64,000 nucleotides of DNA from Sphingobium subterraneum (GCF_014199435.1 NZ_JACIJP010000006.1:62001-126000), one strand, 5' to 3'; positions 36,777 to 46,002 are shown, numbered from the stretch's first letter. The notes: a model not told the origin generated them from the letters alone. Program-made: numbers and translations.

Positions 36777-38006
36777 TTAACCCGATAACGCTCCGTACGT
36801 CAGCTTTTGGTAGACGGGCAGCGCCATGCGTCCGGCCATTCCCTGGCCACCGGCGATTACATCGCCCGCGTCGGGACTCAATGGCATTTCATGCTGGATC
36901 ATATAGACCATCGCAAGGTCGTTGGCGGGATCGCTCTGCCACCACGTGCCCCATGCACCCGGCCAGCCGAACGCCCCCCGGCTCCCATAGCCCAGCAGGC
37001 TCTTTTCAGGGATGTCGACGACCCCCAGCCCCAGCCCAAATCCCATGCCGTCCCAGATCGGTCTGCCGATGAAGGGATATGTGCGCTGCTGTGCCGTCAA
37101 GTGATTGGATGCCATAGTGCGCACCGTCTCCGGGCGCAGCACGCGCACCTTGTCCAGTGTGCCCTCGTTCAGAAGCATCCGCGCCAGTCTGGCGTAATCG
37201 GGCGCGGATGAAACAAGCCCGGTGCCTCCTGCATCGAAAACCGGAGGAGTAGCCGACACCGGCATAGCGGAAGGGACAAGCTTTCCGGCTGCCTTGTCGA
37301 ACCCATAGGTTGTTGCGATCCGGCCTTGCGCGCCTTCCGGCACGAAAAAGCCAGTGTCCTTCATTCCCAGCGGTGCAAAAATGCGCTCGTTCAAAATCAC
37401 GCCCAGCCGCTTGCCCTCGATGCGCTCCAGCAGGACGCCCAGGACGTCGGTCGAATGGCCATAGTTCATGCGCTCTCCCGGCTGATAACTCAGGGGTAGC
37501 GTGCCGAGCGCGGCAATCCACTTGTCCGATGGCAGTCCCATGACCCGGGGATCGCCCAGCGCAGCGAAATAGGCGCCCGCGATCGGGCCTTGGGAAAAAA
37601 TGCCGTAGGCGAGGCCCGACCGGTGGGTCAGCAAATCATCGATGGTGATATCCCGGTTGGCGGGCACCGTGTCATCCACCGGACCTTCGGCGTTCCGCAG
37701 GACCTGCCGGTTCGCCAATTCGGGAAGCCAGCGCTTGACCGGGTCCTGCAGCGCCAGTTTGCCCTCTTCGACCAGCATCATGACGGCAACGGAGGTGGGC
37801 ACGCGGGACATCGACGCGATGCGGAACAGCGTGTCCGATGTCATCGGCGTTTGGGTTTCCAGATTGCGGAAACCGAGATTTTCGGCCTGCACCAGCTCGC
37901 CGCGATGCCATGTCTGGAGGACAATTCCGGCAAGCTCTCGCCTGTCGATGAACGGTTGAAGGGCAGCAGGAATCTGAGCAAGTCTCGTTTTATCGATGGT
38001 TTTCAT
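36777..38006 (-). CDS. Beta-lactamase-fold serine hydrolase with altered SxxK motif
   Basis: This 409-residue protein of the class C beta-lactamase/penicillin-binding esterase family usually hydrolyses esters or amides with Ser-Lys-Tyr. The nucleophile segment reads IASM-S-R-V-P, that is S65-M-S-R68, so the normally essential Lys of SxxK is Arg. The MNYGHSTDVLG segment supplies the Tyr, and the C-terminal GFGWPGAWGTWW segment takes the place of the KTG strand. ATG 38006 has AGGAGCG upstream; the frame extends to 38156. There is no clear signal peptide from this start. The Lys-to-Arg change may lower or alter activity. Confidence 0.85.
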   Translation of the reverse strand: MKTIDKTRLAQIPAALQPFIDRRELAGIVLQTWHRGELVQAENLGFRNLETQTPMTSDTLFRIASMSRVPTSVAVMMLVEEGKLALQDPVKRWLPELANRQVLRNAEGPVDDTVPANRDITIDDLLTHRSGLAYGIFSQGPIAGAYFAALGDPRVMGLPSDKWIAALGTLPLSYQPGERMNYGHSTDVLGVLLERIEGKRLGVILNERIFAPLGMKDTGFFVPEGAQGRIATTYGFDKAAGKLVPSAMPVSATPPVFDAGGTGLVSSAPDYARLARMLLNEGTLDKVRVLRPETVRTMASNHLTAQQRTYPFIGRPIWDGMGFGLGLGVVDIPEKSLLGYGSRGAFGWPGAWGTWWQSDPANDLAMVYMIQHEMPLSPDAGDVIAGGQGMAGRMALPVYQKLTYGALSG

Positions 38007-38145
38007 CTGAGTAGCGCTCCTGGCGACGTGGGAGATCATCATCGAGAACGGCAGAGATGCAACCCCTGCCAGGGTAGTTCTTCTGTCAAAATAAGGCACC
38101 CGATTTTCTCCGTCCTTCAATACTAACCGCCCCAGAGCACCAATA

Positions 38146-38175
38146 AAATGGGCCACCCAGACGGGTGACCCATTT
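38146..38175 (-). terminator. Terminator after the receptor at 38196
   Basis: AAATGGGCCACCC and GGGTGACCCATTT pair over 13 bp with one mismatch around an AGAC-type loop. On the transcribed (minus) strand it is followed by TTATTGG after ATTT. It sits 20 bp after the receptor stop. Confidence 0.7.
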
Positions 38176-38195
38176 CCGTTTTCACAGCGACCGGT

Positions 38196-40433
38196 TTAGA
38201 AATTAAACCCGACCGACACACCGTAGGTCCGCGGTGCCCCTGCGATGTAGGGACTGCCCGCCGCGCCCGCTTGCGTGCCGGAGTAGACCGCATATTTCTT
38301 GTCGTTCAGGTTCTTGCCCCAAACCGCGACAGAAACATTTTCAGTCGGGGCATACTTAATCTGGCCGTTCAGCAGGCCATATTTAGGCTGCCTGATGATA
38401 TTGTCCGGCTCGAAATAGTAACCGTCGTTATAGTAATAATCGCCAGACAGAGTGAGTTTTCCGTCCCCAACAGGAATGACATAGTCAATTCCGATATTGC
38501 CCGAGAATTTCGGCGCGCGCGTGGTGTAGTTTCCAGCCGCATCGATGCCTAGCAACGGAGATTGCGCACCAAATTGCGGGCCAAAAAGCGGCGGACCGCT
38601 CGGCGCGCAGTTCACAGCCTGCGCTGTACCACAATTTTCTCCATATTTGCTGTACTTCGAATCCAGGAAGGTTCCGCTTGCCCGGAGGGTCAGGCCTTCC
38701 GTGAGGACGGCCGTGAAGTCGACGTCCAGACCATATACGCGCGCGCTGTCAGCGTTGGACAAAACGATGGATCCGACACGGAGCAGCTGAATCTGCGGAT
38801 CGGTGATATCATAATAGAAGCCTGAGAGGTTGAGGCGAACGCGACGATCGAAGAGGTCGCTCTTGATGCCGATTTCATAAGCATCGATAACCTCAGGCTT
38901 GTTTGCAATGCCACTGTAAACCAGCAAGTTGAATGATTGCGATTTGTAGCCGCGGCTGAAGGAGCCGTAGGCCAGCACGTCGTCCGTCACCTTGTAGTCC
39001 AGCGCCGCCTTGAAGGTCAGCTTGTCACCTGACTTAGACTGGGGGTTTCGTGGAGCAATAACCACCGCGGCATTACCCGGCAACGTCAGGAAACCATCCG
39101 CAGATACCTTGTCGTGCGAAAACCGCAGGCCGCCGGTAAAGGTCAGTTTCGGCAAGAATTCATAGCTCGCCTGGCCATAAGCTGCGTAGGATTTCGGCTT
39201 CTGCTGGAAATAGCCATCAAAGCCGCCACCCACGGCCGGGCCGCGGAATTTGACGCTCTCGTAAGTCTGCTTCACATCATAATAGAAAGCACCCACGACC
39301 CAATCAACCGAACTTCCTTTCAAGGACGTCAGCTGAAATTCTTGCGTGAACTGCTTGATCTTGGCGGGCTGAAGCACATAAAAATCGTCGAACTCGGTGA
39401 AATCGACGTCAATGGAAGCATAAGAGTTGGTCGTGGAATATGCCGTTATGCTGGAGAGAGTTGCAAACGGAAGTTCCTGGTCGATCCGTAGCGACGTACC
39501 CCAGAGGCTGTACTGGGTGTAGCTATCGCGATTATTGCGGGAATCGTAAAAGCCGGCAGGGGCGACCTGAACGGTGCGTGGGTTCGTCCCAACAGGCGTA
39601 CCGACGGGCGTGTTGAACACATAGCTACGCGTTGTACCAGGATAGATGTTGGCCTGCACACTGGCCTTTGACCAGCCATAAGTCCCCGACAAGGTAACCT
39701 TGGTCAGATCACTCGGCTCATACACCAGCTTCGCCCGAGCCGTGAAATAGTCGTTATAACTGTGGCGATGACCGTTGGTGATCGACCTGCCGTAGCCATT
39801 GCCCTGACGACGACCGTTAAGCGAAACGCCAACAGCCAAGTTGTCGCCAAGACCGGTGTGGCCATAGACCGACCCTTCCTTGATGTCGTAATTTCCATAG
39901 GAGAAATTGCCTTCGAACCCAGGGTCCTTGCCGGGATCCTTGGTGATGATATGGATCACACCACCGCTGGAATTACGGCCGAACAGAGTGCCCTGCGGCC
40001 CCTTGAGCACCTCGACCCGGTCAACATTGCCCATGGAAAAGAAGCCAGACGCCACAGTGGCGTAATACACCCCGTCGATATAGGTTGCGACGCTCGGTTC
40101 ATTGCCCACGGCCACAGAGGCGTTGCCAATGCCGCGAAGAAACGGCGTGGCGATGCCATTCTGGTTGCCGATCTGAAGGCCCGGAGTGATCTTCGTGAGA
40201 TCAGCGATTTCCTTGATTCCCCTGTCAGCCAGATCTTCGCCGCTGAACGCCGAGATAGCCAGTGGAATGTCCTGCAAATTCTGTGCGCGCTTTTGCGCGG
40301 TCACGACGATGTCCTCGATCTGGTAGCCATCGTCCGCTGCCGTAGAGGCCGCGGCGGCCTGTTGCGCGTGAACCGGCGTCACTGAAATCAGACAGCTGCC
40401 TGAAGCCATGAGTGCCATTACTATTTTTTTCAT
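38196..40433 (-). CDS. TonB-dependent outer-membrane receptor
   Basis: This 745-residue receptor has a signal peptide (MKKIVMALMASGS... to VHAQ), DIVVTAQKRAQNLQDIPLAI at the plug start, VEVLKGPQGTLFGRNSSGG, and a last strand ending SVGFNF. ATG 40433 is preceded by GGGGAGGAC. It closely resembles the receptor at 60827-63070 in order and wording of motifs (RGYKSQSFN..., DRRVRLNLSGFYY versus DRRVRLNGAAFFY), so the two are probably paralogues. It stands alone, with a terminator behind it. The gene before it on the other strand is the zinc alcohol dehydrogenase. Confidence 0.93.
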   Translation of the reverse strand: MKKIVMALMASGSCLISVTPVHAQQAAAASTAADDGYQIEDIVVTAQKRAQNLQDIPLAISAFSGEDLADRGIKEIADLTKITPGLQIGNQNGIATPFLRGIGNASVAVGNEPSVATYIDGVYYATVASGFFSMGNVDRVEVLKGPQGTLFGRNSSGGVIHIITKDPGKDPGFEGNFSYGNYDIKEGSVYGHTGLGDNLAVGVSLNGRRQGNGYGRSITNGHRHSYNDYFTARAKLVYEPSDLTKVTLSGTYGWSKASVQANIYPGTTRSYVFNTPVGTPVGTNPRTVQVAPAGFYDSRNNRDSYTQYSLWGTSLRIDQELPFATLSSITAYSTTNSYASIDVDFTEFDDFYVLQPAKIKQFTQEFQLTSLKGSSVDWVVGAFYYDVKQTYESVKFRGPAVGGGFDGYFQQKPKSYAAYGQASYEFLPKLTFTGGLRFSHDKVSADGFLTLPGNAAVVIAPRNPQSKSGDKLTFKAALDYKVTDDVLAYGSFSRGYKSQSFNLLVYSGIANKPEVIDAYEIGIKSDLFDRRVRLNLSGFYYDITDPQIQLLRVGSIVLSNADSARVYGLDVDFTAVLTEGLTLRASGTFLDSKYSKYGENCGTAQAVNCAPSGPPLFGPQFGAQSPLLGIDAAGNYTTRAPKFSGNIGIDYVIPVGDGKLTLSGDYYYNDGYYFEPDNIIRQPKYGLLNGQIKYAPTENVSVAVWGKNLNDKKYAVYSGTQAGAAGSPYIAGAPRTYGVSVGFNF

Positions 40434-40710
40434 TTCGTTAGTCCTCCCCTTACGTTGTTTTCGGTTGTGATAGGCGCCAAACGGATAGAGCGCGCCCAAA
40501 GCGATGCTCAGGATCTACCACGAGGTAACCCTGAACATAATAGACGGGCGCATTCTCAAAACGATCACTTCATCCACGAAACTGATCGCGCCACGCCGGA
40601 AAATGCGCTTTTCGGGGCGTCGGATCGCAGCGCTTTGGCGTTGGAGCGCGTTGCGGGCACAATGACGACCCACATCCGGGATATTTCTGATCCGCGAATG
40701 CGGACCTTAT

Positions 40711-40729
40711 GCGTTCGATAAACGAACGC
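40711..40729. promoter_or_regulatory. Inverted repeat GCGTTCG-ATAAA-CGAACGC
   Basis: Perfect 7-bp arms with a 5-bp spacer, 160 bp upstream of the alcohol dehydrogenase. The size suits a TetR- or MarR-type operator. No second copy was noticed. Confidence 0.45.
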
Positions 40730-40794
40730 CATATAATCTATGTGAGCAAGGCGACTGACGCTGCTATAGCTTCTTGCTAAATAAAAGGCCGGAT

Positions 40795-40807
40795 TGAAAC
40801 GGTTTCA
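40795..40807. promoter_or_regulatory. LacI-family-type operator TGAAACGGTTTCA
   Basis: A 13-bp palindrome (TGAAAC-G-GTTTCA) of the form bound by LacI/GalR-family proteins, 82 bp upstream of the alcohol dehydrogenase. No LacI-type gene lies in the window. Confidence 0.5.
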
Positions 40808-40888
40808 GGGCTTCGAAGAGGCCTGCGCACAGCTGCGGTTAGGACGATAGCGCTGCGCAGGGTCGTCGGCGGCGCAAATGGAGAGTGT

Positions 40889-41989
40889 ATGTCAATTAAG
40901 AGTATGGCCGCGGTCGCCTTCCAACCCCATGAGGCGCTCAAAATAGAACTGATTGATGTCGATGCACCGCAGGCTGGGGAAGTGTTGGTCGAGATGAAGG
41001 CGACCGGCCTTTGTCACACGGATCTTCACGCCATGGAGGGGAAATCTACCGCCGGGATCGCGTTTCCGGGCATACCTGGTCATGAGGGCGCCGGCATTGT
41101 GCGCGAAGTCGGGCCGGGCGTGACAAGTGTTGCACCGGGCGACCATGTCGTCTCGTTTCTCGCGGAATGCAAAGTCTGCCCCACCTGCCTGTCGGGCAAA
41201 AGCAACCTGTGTGATCAGGTCGTGATAGATGACTTTGTCGCGCGGTCGCGATTTTCGGTAAACGGTCAGCGAGCATTCCCTTTTCAGGGTCTCGGCACCT
41301 ACACCCAATATTCCGTCATCCGGGAAGTGTGCCTGGCCAAAGTGCGCAAAGATGCACCGTTTGACCAGTTGTCTTATTTTGGCTGCGCGGCGAGCACCGG
41401 AATCGGCGCGGCATTATTCACGGCGAAAGTGGAGCCGGGCAGCAGCGTCATCGTGTTTGGTATGGGTGGCGTGGGACTGAATATTGTCCAGGGCGCGCGC
41501 CTCGCGGGTGCGCGGCAAATCATCGCCGTCGATATCAACGACGACAAGAAGTCGATCGCCATGCTCATGGGCGCCACCCATTTCGTCAATCCCAAGACAA
41601 TAGCCGGCGACATCGTCGGACATCTCAATGAACTGACGGGCGGCGGGGCCGATTTCACGTTCGAAGCCGTGGGAAGCACCGCCCTGATGCGGCAGGCATT
41701 CGAAGCCGCGCGCTACGGATGGGGCGTCTGTACCGTGGTGGGTCTCGCCGAAGACGGAGCGTCTGTGGAAGTCCCCGCTTACAGCCTCTTGGCCGGGCGC
41801 AAGATCCAGGGATCTCCGGCGGGCGATGTAAAGGGCCGCACCCAGATCCCCCAGCTGGTCGACTGGATGATGGACGGCAAAATCAACGTGAGGGATCTTA
41901 TCTCGTCCCACCTTACCCTCGAGAATATCAACACCGGCTTCGACATGATGCGGCGCCACGAAGGAATCCGCTCGGTCGTAACCTTCTGA
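40889..41989 (+). CDS. Zinc-dependent class III-type alcohol dehydrogenase
   Basis: This is a 366-residue NAD-dependent alcohol dehydrogenase. Catalytic zinc ligands C42 (GLCHTD) and H65-E66 (GHEGAG) are present, as are structural zinc cysteines C94, C97, C100 and C108 (CKVCPTCLSGKSNLC). The NAD-binding turn is FGMGGVGLN. It resembles the glutathione-dependent formaldehyde and aryl/terpenyl alcohol dehydrogenase branch. The start follows GGAGAG. It is followed by the SDR-TetR pair after a further promoter, so it is probably its own unit. It probably oxidises a primary alcohol group of the compound handled here. Confidence 0.9.
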   Translation: MSIKSMAAVAFQPHEALKIELIDVDAPQAGEVLVEMKATGLCHTDLHAMEGKSTAGIAFPGIPGHEGAGIVREVGPGVTSVAPGDHVVSFLAECKVCPTCLSGKSNLCDQVVIDDFVARSRFSVNGQRAFPFQGLGTYTQYSVIREVCLAKVRKDAPFDQLSYFGCAASTGIGAALFTAKVEPGSSVIVFGMGGVGLNIVQGARLAGARQIIAVDINDDKKSIAMLMGATHFVNPKTIAGDIVGHLNELTGGGADFTFEAVGSTALMRQAFEAARYGWGVCTVVGLAEDGASVEVPAYSLLAGRKIQGSPAGDVKGRTQIPQLVDWMMDGKINVRDLISSHLTLENINTGFDMMRRHEGIRSVVTF

Positions 41990-42099
41990 GATCGTGGTTC
42001 CTGCGCGCTGGCGGAGCTTCCTGCTTCGCGTGCGTTGGTGATCGCCTTCATGAAACCCTCCCCGCCCTGCGAATGGCGTCCCGCCCGACAACCCTAGAC

Positions 42100-42116
42100 A
42101 ATGACCAATAGTCATT
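42100..42116. promoter_or_regulatory. Upstream TetR operator AATGAC-N5-GTCATT
   Basis: Perfect 6-bp arms. Its centre is 20 bp from that of the next copy, placing both on the same helix face upstream of the SDR-TetR operon. Confidence 0.7.
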
Positions 42117-42120
42117 ATAT

Positions 42121-42135
42121 ATGACCATTGGTCAT
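42121..42135. promoter_or_regulatory. Downstream TetR operator ATGACC-ATT-GGTCAT
   Basis: Perfect 6-bp arms around ATT, ending 15 bp before the SDR start. It is the second half of a tandem operator; the regulator is most likely the TetR protein encoded at 42933 in the same operon. Confidence 0.75.
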
Positions 42136-42150
42136 TTAGGAGTACGGACG

Positions 42151-42936
42151 ATGAGACGCGATTATGCTGTGGTGACGGGCGCTTCGAGCGGACTGGGGGT
42201 ATCGCTGGCGACGGAGCTGGCACGGCGCGGTTATGATCTGGTGATGGTCGCCCGCCGGGAAAAGCCCATGCAGGAGCTGGCGGATCGGCTGCGCGATACC
42301 TTCGGAACGTCCAGCGTGATCGAGGCCTTGGACCTGGCCCAGATCGGCAGTGCGGCGGAGTTGCATGCCCGCCTCGGGAAGCAGGGCATTTCGCCCAAGG
42401 TGCTGGTCAATAATGCCGGGTTCGGCCTGAACCATCCCTTTCTGGACGAAGATCCGGCCCGTCTTCAATCCATGTTGCAACTCGATATCGTCGCCCTGAC
42501 GGAACTCACGCAGATCTTCGGTCGGGACATGCGCGAACAGGGCAGCGGGCATATTTTGCTCGTGGGGAGCCTTGCCTCCTACCAACCCGCTCCCCTCATG
42601 GCGGCCTATGCTGCGGCCAAGGCGTATGTATTGTCGCTGGGCGAAGCACTGAACGTCGAACTCGCACCCAAAGTGGGAGTGACGGTGCTGTCGCCCGGTC
42701 TGATGGAGACGGAATTCAACGACGTATCGGGATATCAGACTCCGGCTTCGCTTCGGGCAACCATTCTCAGCACGGACAGGGTGGCGGAGATAGGCCTCGA
42801 TGCCTTGTTTGCCGGAAAACCGACCGTCATTGCGGGCCGAATGAACAAGGCCATCGTGTTCAGCAGCCGCTTGCTTCCGCGTCACGTGTCAGCCAAAGGT
42901 ACGTACAGAATGGCACAAAAATCGCTGAATACATGA
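42151..42936 (+). CDS. Short-chain dehydrogenase/reductase
   Basis: This is a 261-residue classical SDR. The NADP(H)-type turn is TGASSGLG followed by RR (MVARREKP), NNAG is at ~90, and the active-site YxxxK reads AAYAAAK. It would interconvert an alcohol and a ketone or aldehyde. I start at ATG 42151, after TTAGGAGT; an ATG at 42121 is in frame but lies inside the operator. The stop overlaps the TetR start (ATGA), so the two are coupled. Substrate unknown. Confidence 0.9.
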   Translation: MRRDYAVVTGASSGLGVSLATELARRGYDLVMVARREKPMQELADRLRDTFGTSSVIEALDLAQIGSAAELHARLGKQGISPKVLVNNAGFGLNHPFLDEDPARLQSMLQLDIVALTELTQIFGRDMREQGSGHILLVGSLASYQPAPLMAAYAAAKAYVLSLGEALNVELAPKVGVTVLSPGLMETEFNDVSGYQTPASLRATILSTDRVAEIGLDALFAGKPTVIAGRMNKAIVFSSRLLPRHVSAKGTYRMAQKSLNT

Positions 42937-43610
42937 CGAAATGGGCGTATGGCAACGAGGACAAATTGGCGCGTCGCCAGACTATTCTGGCGGCGGCCGC
43001 GCGCCTTTTTGAAGAAAGCGGCGCCCTGCCGACCGCAAAGGAAATAGCGGAGGCCGCCGGGCTCGCCAAAGGGACGGTCTACCTGTATTTCGAGACCAAG
43101 GAAGAAATATTCGCCACCCTCCTGCTAAACGGATGGACGAGCGTCGCGGACGAAATCGATGCCGCCTGGAGTAAGGCGGCGGGGTCCCGGCAGGATAAGA
43201 TAGACGTATTTCTGCGAGCCTGGATCGGTGCCTTGAGCGAGCGCAGAAAGCTTCTGGAACTGGATGCCCTCGGCTATGGAATGCTCGATCGGAATTTGGA
43301 CCGGGAGATCTCTGAGCGCCTCAAGCACACGTTTCTGCAGCGACTGGGGCAGTCTGGAGCGCTGATCGACAGCGCTTTTTCTCTCGTTTCCCCACGCGGA
43401 CTACAGATATTGATGCGTTCCTACGCGCTGATGCGCGGGTTATGGCAATCGGGCGTGGGCATTCGATCGGCCGATATGTCGGACCATTGCACCTGGAGCG
43501 GTGCCGACCCCGGACTTTTCGACCAGGAGTTATACGACGCGCTTGTCGAATATTGGGGCGGCGCTCTGAGCCGCCCGGCACATTTCGCCTCCGAGGCGCA
43601 GAACCGCTAG
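42933..43610 (+). CDS. TetR-family transcriptional regulator
   Basis: This is a 225-residue TetR regulator. The helix-turn-helix lies at residues ~15-60 (AARLFEESGALPTAKEIAEA, then KGTVYLYFETKEEIF). The ligand domain is all-helical with aromatic residues (WSGADPGLFDQELY) near the end. It overlaps the SDR gene by four bases and converges on the acyl-CoA ligase with a four-base overlap of the two ends. The two palindromes at 42100-42135 are its probable auto-regulatory sites. Confidence 0.9.
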   Translation: MTKWAYGNEDKLARRQTILAAAARLFEESGALPTAKEIAEAAGLAKGTVYLYFETKEEIFATLLLNGWTSVADEIDAAWSKAAGSRQDKIDVFLRAWIGALSERRKLLELDALGYGMLDRNLDREISERLKHTFLQRLGQSGALIDSAFSLVSPRGLQILMRSYALMRGLWQSGVGIRSADMSDHCTWSGADPGLFDQELYDALVEYWGGALSRPAHFASEAQNR

Positions 43611-45139
43611 CCGATGCTGCGCGAATGCCCCTCCCAGAAAGGCTTGCGCAGTTCCGTTTTCAGAATCTTGCCGACCGGCGACAGAGGCAACGACGTATAG
43701 CGGAACTCGCACGACTTGGGCCTCTTGTAATTCGCAATAAGAGGCGCGCAGTGGCTCACAAGCTCGGCATCGGTCAGGACGCTGCCCTCTCTTAGCTGCA
43801 CGATGGCGTGCACCTTCTCGCCCCATACCGGATCGGGCACCCCAATAACCGCGCATTGCACGACATTTTCATGGCGCATGATCGCATTTTCGACTTCGAC
43901 CGAATAGATGTTCTCGCCACCCGAAACGATCATGTCCTTTACGCGATCGACGAGAAACAAATAGCCGTTTGCATCCAGATATCCGGCATCGCCCGTCCGT
44001 ATCCAGCCGTTCACCAATACTTCGCTGGTCAGCTCCGGCTTGCCCCAATAGCCCTTCATGACGCATGGGCCGCGTGCAACGATCTCTCCGACCTGGCCCG
44101 CTTCGAGCTCCATTCCGTCTGCGTCGGCAATCTTCAGATCGACGCCAGGCAATTGCCGCCCGGCCGACCGCAACAGTCCTTTCATATGGTCGGCGTGGTC
44201 CAGCACCGTGACACAGGGCGATAGCTCCGTCTGCCCGTAGCTCTGGCACAGCGTGGCGTTGGGGAAGGCTGCCAGCGCCTGCTTGAGAAGCGTGTCGGAA
44301 ATCGGCGAGGCACCATAGGTCAGTCTGCGAATGCCCGCGAGATTGGTTTTCCGCTCCCGCAGTTTCTCGCAGATCATGCCAATCATGGTCGGCACCAACA
44401 CGAGCGCCGTCACATTATATGTTTCCATGGCATCAATGGCCGCGTCCGGATCAAAGCTCGGAAGTACGGCATGGGTCGCGCCTATCAGGCTCATCCCGAA
44501 GATATGAAAAGCATCCGCCAGATGGAACATGGGGGGGATGTGCAGGAAAACGGCATTGGTACCATAGGGCTCCGCGGCGTTTACCAGCAGGAAGTTGGTC
44601 AGAAGATTGGTGTGGCTGAGCATGACCCCCTTCGATTGCCCCGTCGTTCCGCCCGTATAGAAGATGGCGGCGAGATCGTCTCCGTGACCACATGCGTCTT
44701 CGATAGCCTCATGCGTGCCGAGGAGCGACGTGACGGAGGGAAACTCCAGATCGTCTTCCAGGCCGATGACCGTCATTCCCGTGGCAGCCAGCATCCTGCC
44801 CTGTTCGGCGAAAACCCGATCCACTATTATGATGGACGGAAGACTGTCGCGAATGGCTTCATCGAGTTCTGCTGGTGCCCAGCGGGTGTTGAACGGCACC
44901 GCCACACAGCCGGCCCAGGCAATGGCGTAATAAGCTAGGATATAGCGGTCACTGTTCAGAGCAAGGATAGCGATACGGTCGCCTTTTTTGGCTCCCTTGG
45001 CCCGCAAGGCCCCCGCTAGGGGGGCCACTTGCTGCGCCAGTTCGCTCCAGGATGTTGTGCGTTCGCCAAAGATGGTCGCTGGCCGCTCACCATAAAGGCG
45101 CGCACTTCGGCGCAATCCCTGTGTCAATTGCATCGCCAT
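43607..45139 (-). CDS. AMP-dependent acyl-CoA ligase (last gene of the branched-acid operon)
   Basis: This is a 510-residue ANL-family CoA ligase with the phosphate loop FYTGGTTGQSKGVMLS, QSYGQTELSP, RTGDAGYLDANGYLF, and a C-terminal PVGKILKTEL lysine. It would load the imported acid onto CoA, the entry step for the enzymes encoded upstream. It is the final gene of the minus-strand operon that starts with the acyl-CoA dehydrogenase at 52006, 50 bp after the crotonase gene. Confidence 0.92.
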   Translation of the reverse strand: MAMQLTQGLRRSARLYGERPATIFGERTTSWSELAQQVAPLAGALRAKGAKKGDRIAILALNSDRYILAYYAIAWAGCVAVPFNTRWAPAELDEAIRDSLPSIIIVDRVFAEQGRMLAATGMTVIGLEDDLEFPSVTSLLGTHEAIEDACGHGDDLAAIFYTGGTTGQSKGVMLSHTNLLTNFLLVNAAEPYGTNAVFLHIPPMFHLADAFHIFGMSLIGATHAVLPSFDPDAAIDAMETYNVTALVLVPTMIGMICEKLRERKTNLAGIRRLTYGASPISDTLLKQALAAFPNATLCQSYGQTELSPCVTVLDHADHMKGLLRSAGRQLPGVDLKIADADGMELEAGQVGEIVARGPCVMKGYWGKPELTSEVLVNGWIRTGDAGYLDANGYLFLVDRVKDMIVSGGENIYSVEVENAIMRHENVVQCAVIGVPDPVWGEKVHAIVQLREGSVLTDAELVSHCAPLIANYKRPKSCEFRYTSLPLSPVGKILKTELRKPFWEGHSRSIG

Positions 45140-45189
45140 CTCCTTTGTCTTATCCGCCGTGTTCGTGTCGTAAGCGTAACCAGATCACT

Positions 45190-46002
45190 TCATGGCCGGG
45201 CGGAACGAAATGCTTGCGCCGCCGCCCTGAATTCCTCGCTGGCAAAAGCCTCGCTTTGCAATCGAGCTTCAAGGGACATCAGGTCGCCCACGCTCAACAA
45301 TGCGGCTTGCCCGACAGCCTGTTTCGCAAAGGCCACTCCCCGCCACGGCTTGTCGGCGAGATTGCGCGCGCGCTCCCTGGCGGCTTTCGACAGCTCGTCG
45401 GGGGCCACAACCGCATTTACGAGACCCAAAGCATGGCACTCTTGCGCAGTTATGCGCTGACCGCCGGTCAAGATATCGAACGCCCTCTTACGGCCTATCT
45501 GCCGGACGAGGTGCCAGCTCGTTCCCCCATCCGGCGCAAGCCCGAGGCCAGCAAAGGCAAACAGAAAAAATCCATCGGACGCCATGAGCGTGAGGTCACA
45601 TGCCATCGCAAGCCCGCAGCCGACGCCCACGGCACCCCCGTTTACCGCCGCTATATATGGCTTTGGCGCGTTCATAATTGCCATGAAGGTCGGCTTTATC
45701 CGCTCTTCAATTTCCCGGCCGGCATCGAAATCCTCGGGCAGGTCTTCTAATAAATCGGCGCCCGCCGAGAAACCCGCACCTGCTGCCTCGATGATGACCA
45801 CGCGGGTATCGGCATCGTCATTGGCCCGGTTGACCGCGTCGGCGAGCTGGTGACGAAAACGGGCTCCGAACGCATTTCGTGCATGAGGCCGGTTGAGTCG
45901 GATGATCGAGAGATCGCCCTCCGTAAGGAGGAGAACGTCATCGTGCGCCGTCCGGTCCGCGCCGTCGTTATGATGTGTGGACTGGGCACCCTTGCCGCTC
46001 AT
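45190..46002 (-). CDS. PaaG-like enoyl-CoA isomerase/hydratase
   Basis: This is a 270-residue crotonase-fold protein. The oxyanion segments FSAGADL and NGGAVGVG are present. Both catalytic Glu of classical hydratases are missing (GCGLAM and FLFAFAGLG), while the Asp in LAPDGGTSW is the residue used by PaaG-type enoyl- and epoxy-acyl-CoA isomerases. An isomerase role (shifting a double bond during branched or ring-acid oxidation) is therefore more likely than hydration. ATG 46002 overlaps the racemase stop (ATGA), which fixes the start; the frame runs up to 46101. Confidence 0.83.
   Translation of the reverse strand: MSGKGAQSTHHNDGADRTAHDDVLLLTEGDLSIIRLNRPHARNAFGARFRHQLADAVNRANDDADTRVVIIEAAGAGFSAGADLLEDLPEDFDAGREIEERIKPTFMAIMNAPKPYIAAVNGGAVGVGCGLAMACDLTLMASDGFFLFAFAGLGLAPDGGTSWHLVRQIGRKRAFDILTGGQRITAQECHALGLVNAVVAPDELSKAARERARNLADKPWRGVAFAKQAVGQAALLSVGDLMSLEARLQSEAFASEEFRAAAQAFRSARP

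Larger units (their letters stand above)
40434..40888. promoter_or_regulatory. Divergent regulatory region (receptor / alcohol dehydrogenase)
   Basis: This 455-bp spacer without a gene contains two strong inverted repeats listed separately (40711-40729 and 40795-40807). The half nearest the receptor (about 40500-40700) shows no recognisable site. Confidence 0.5.
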
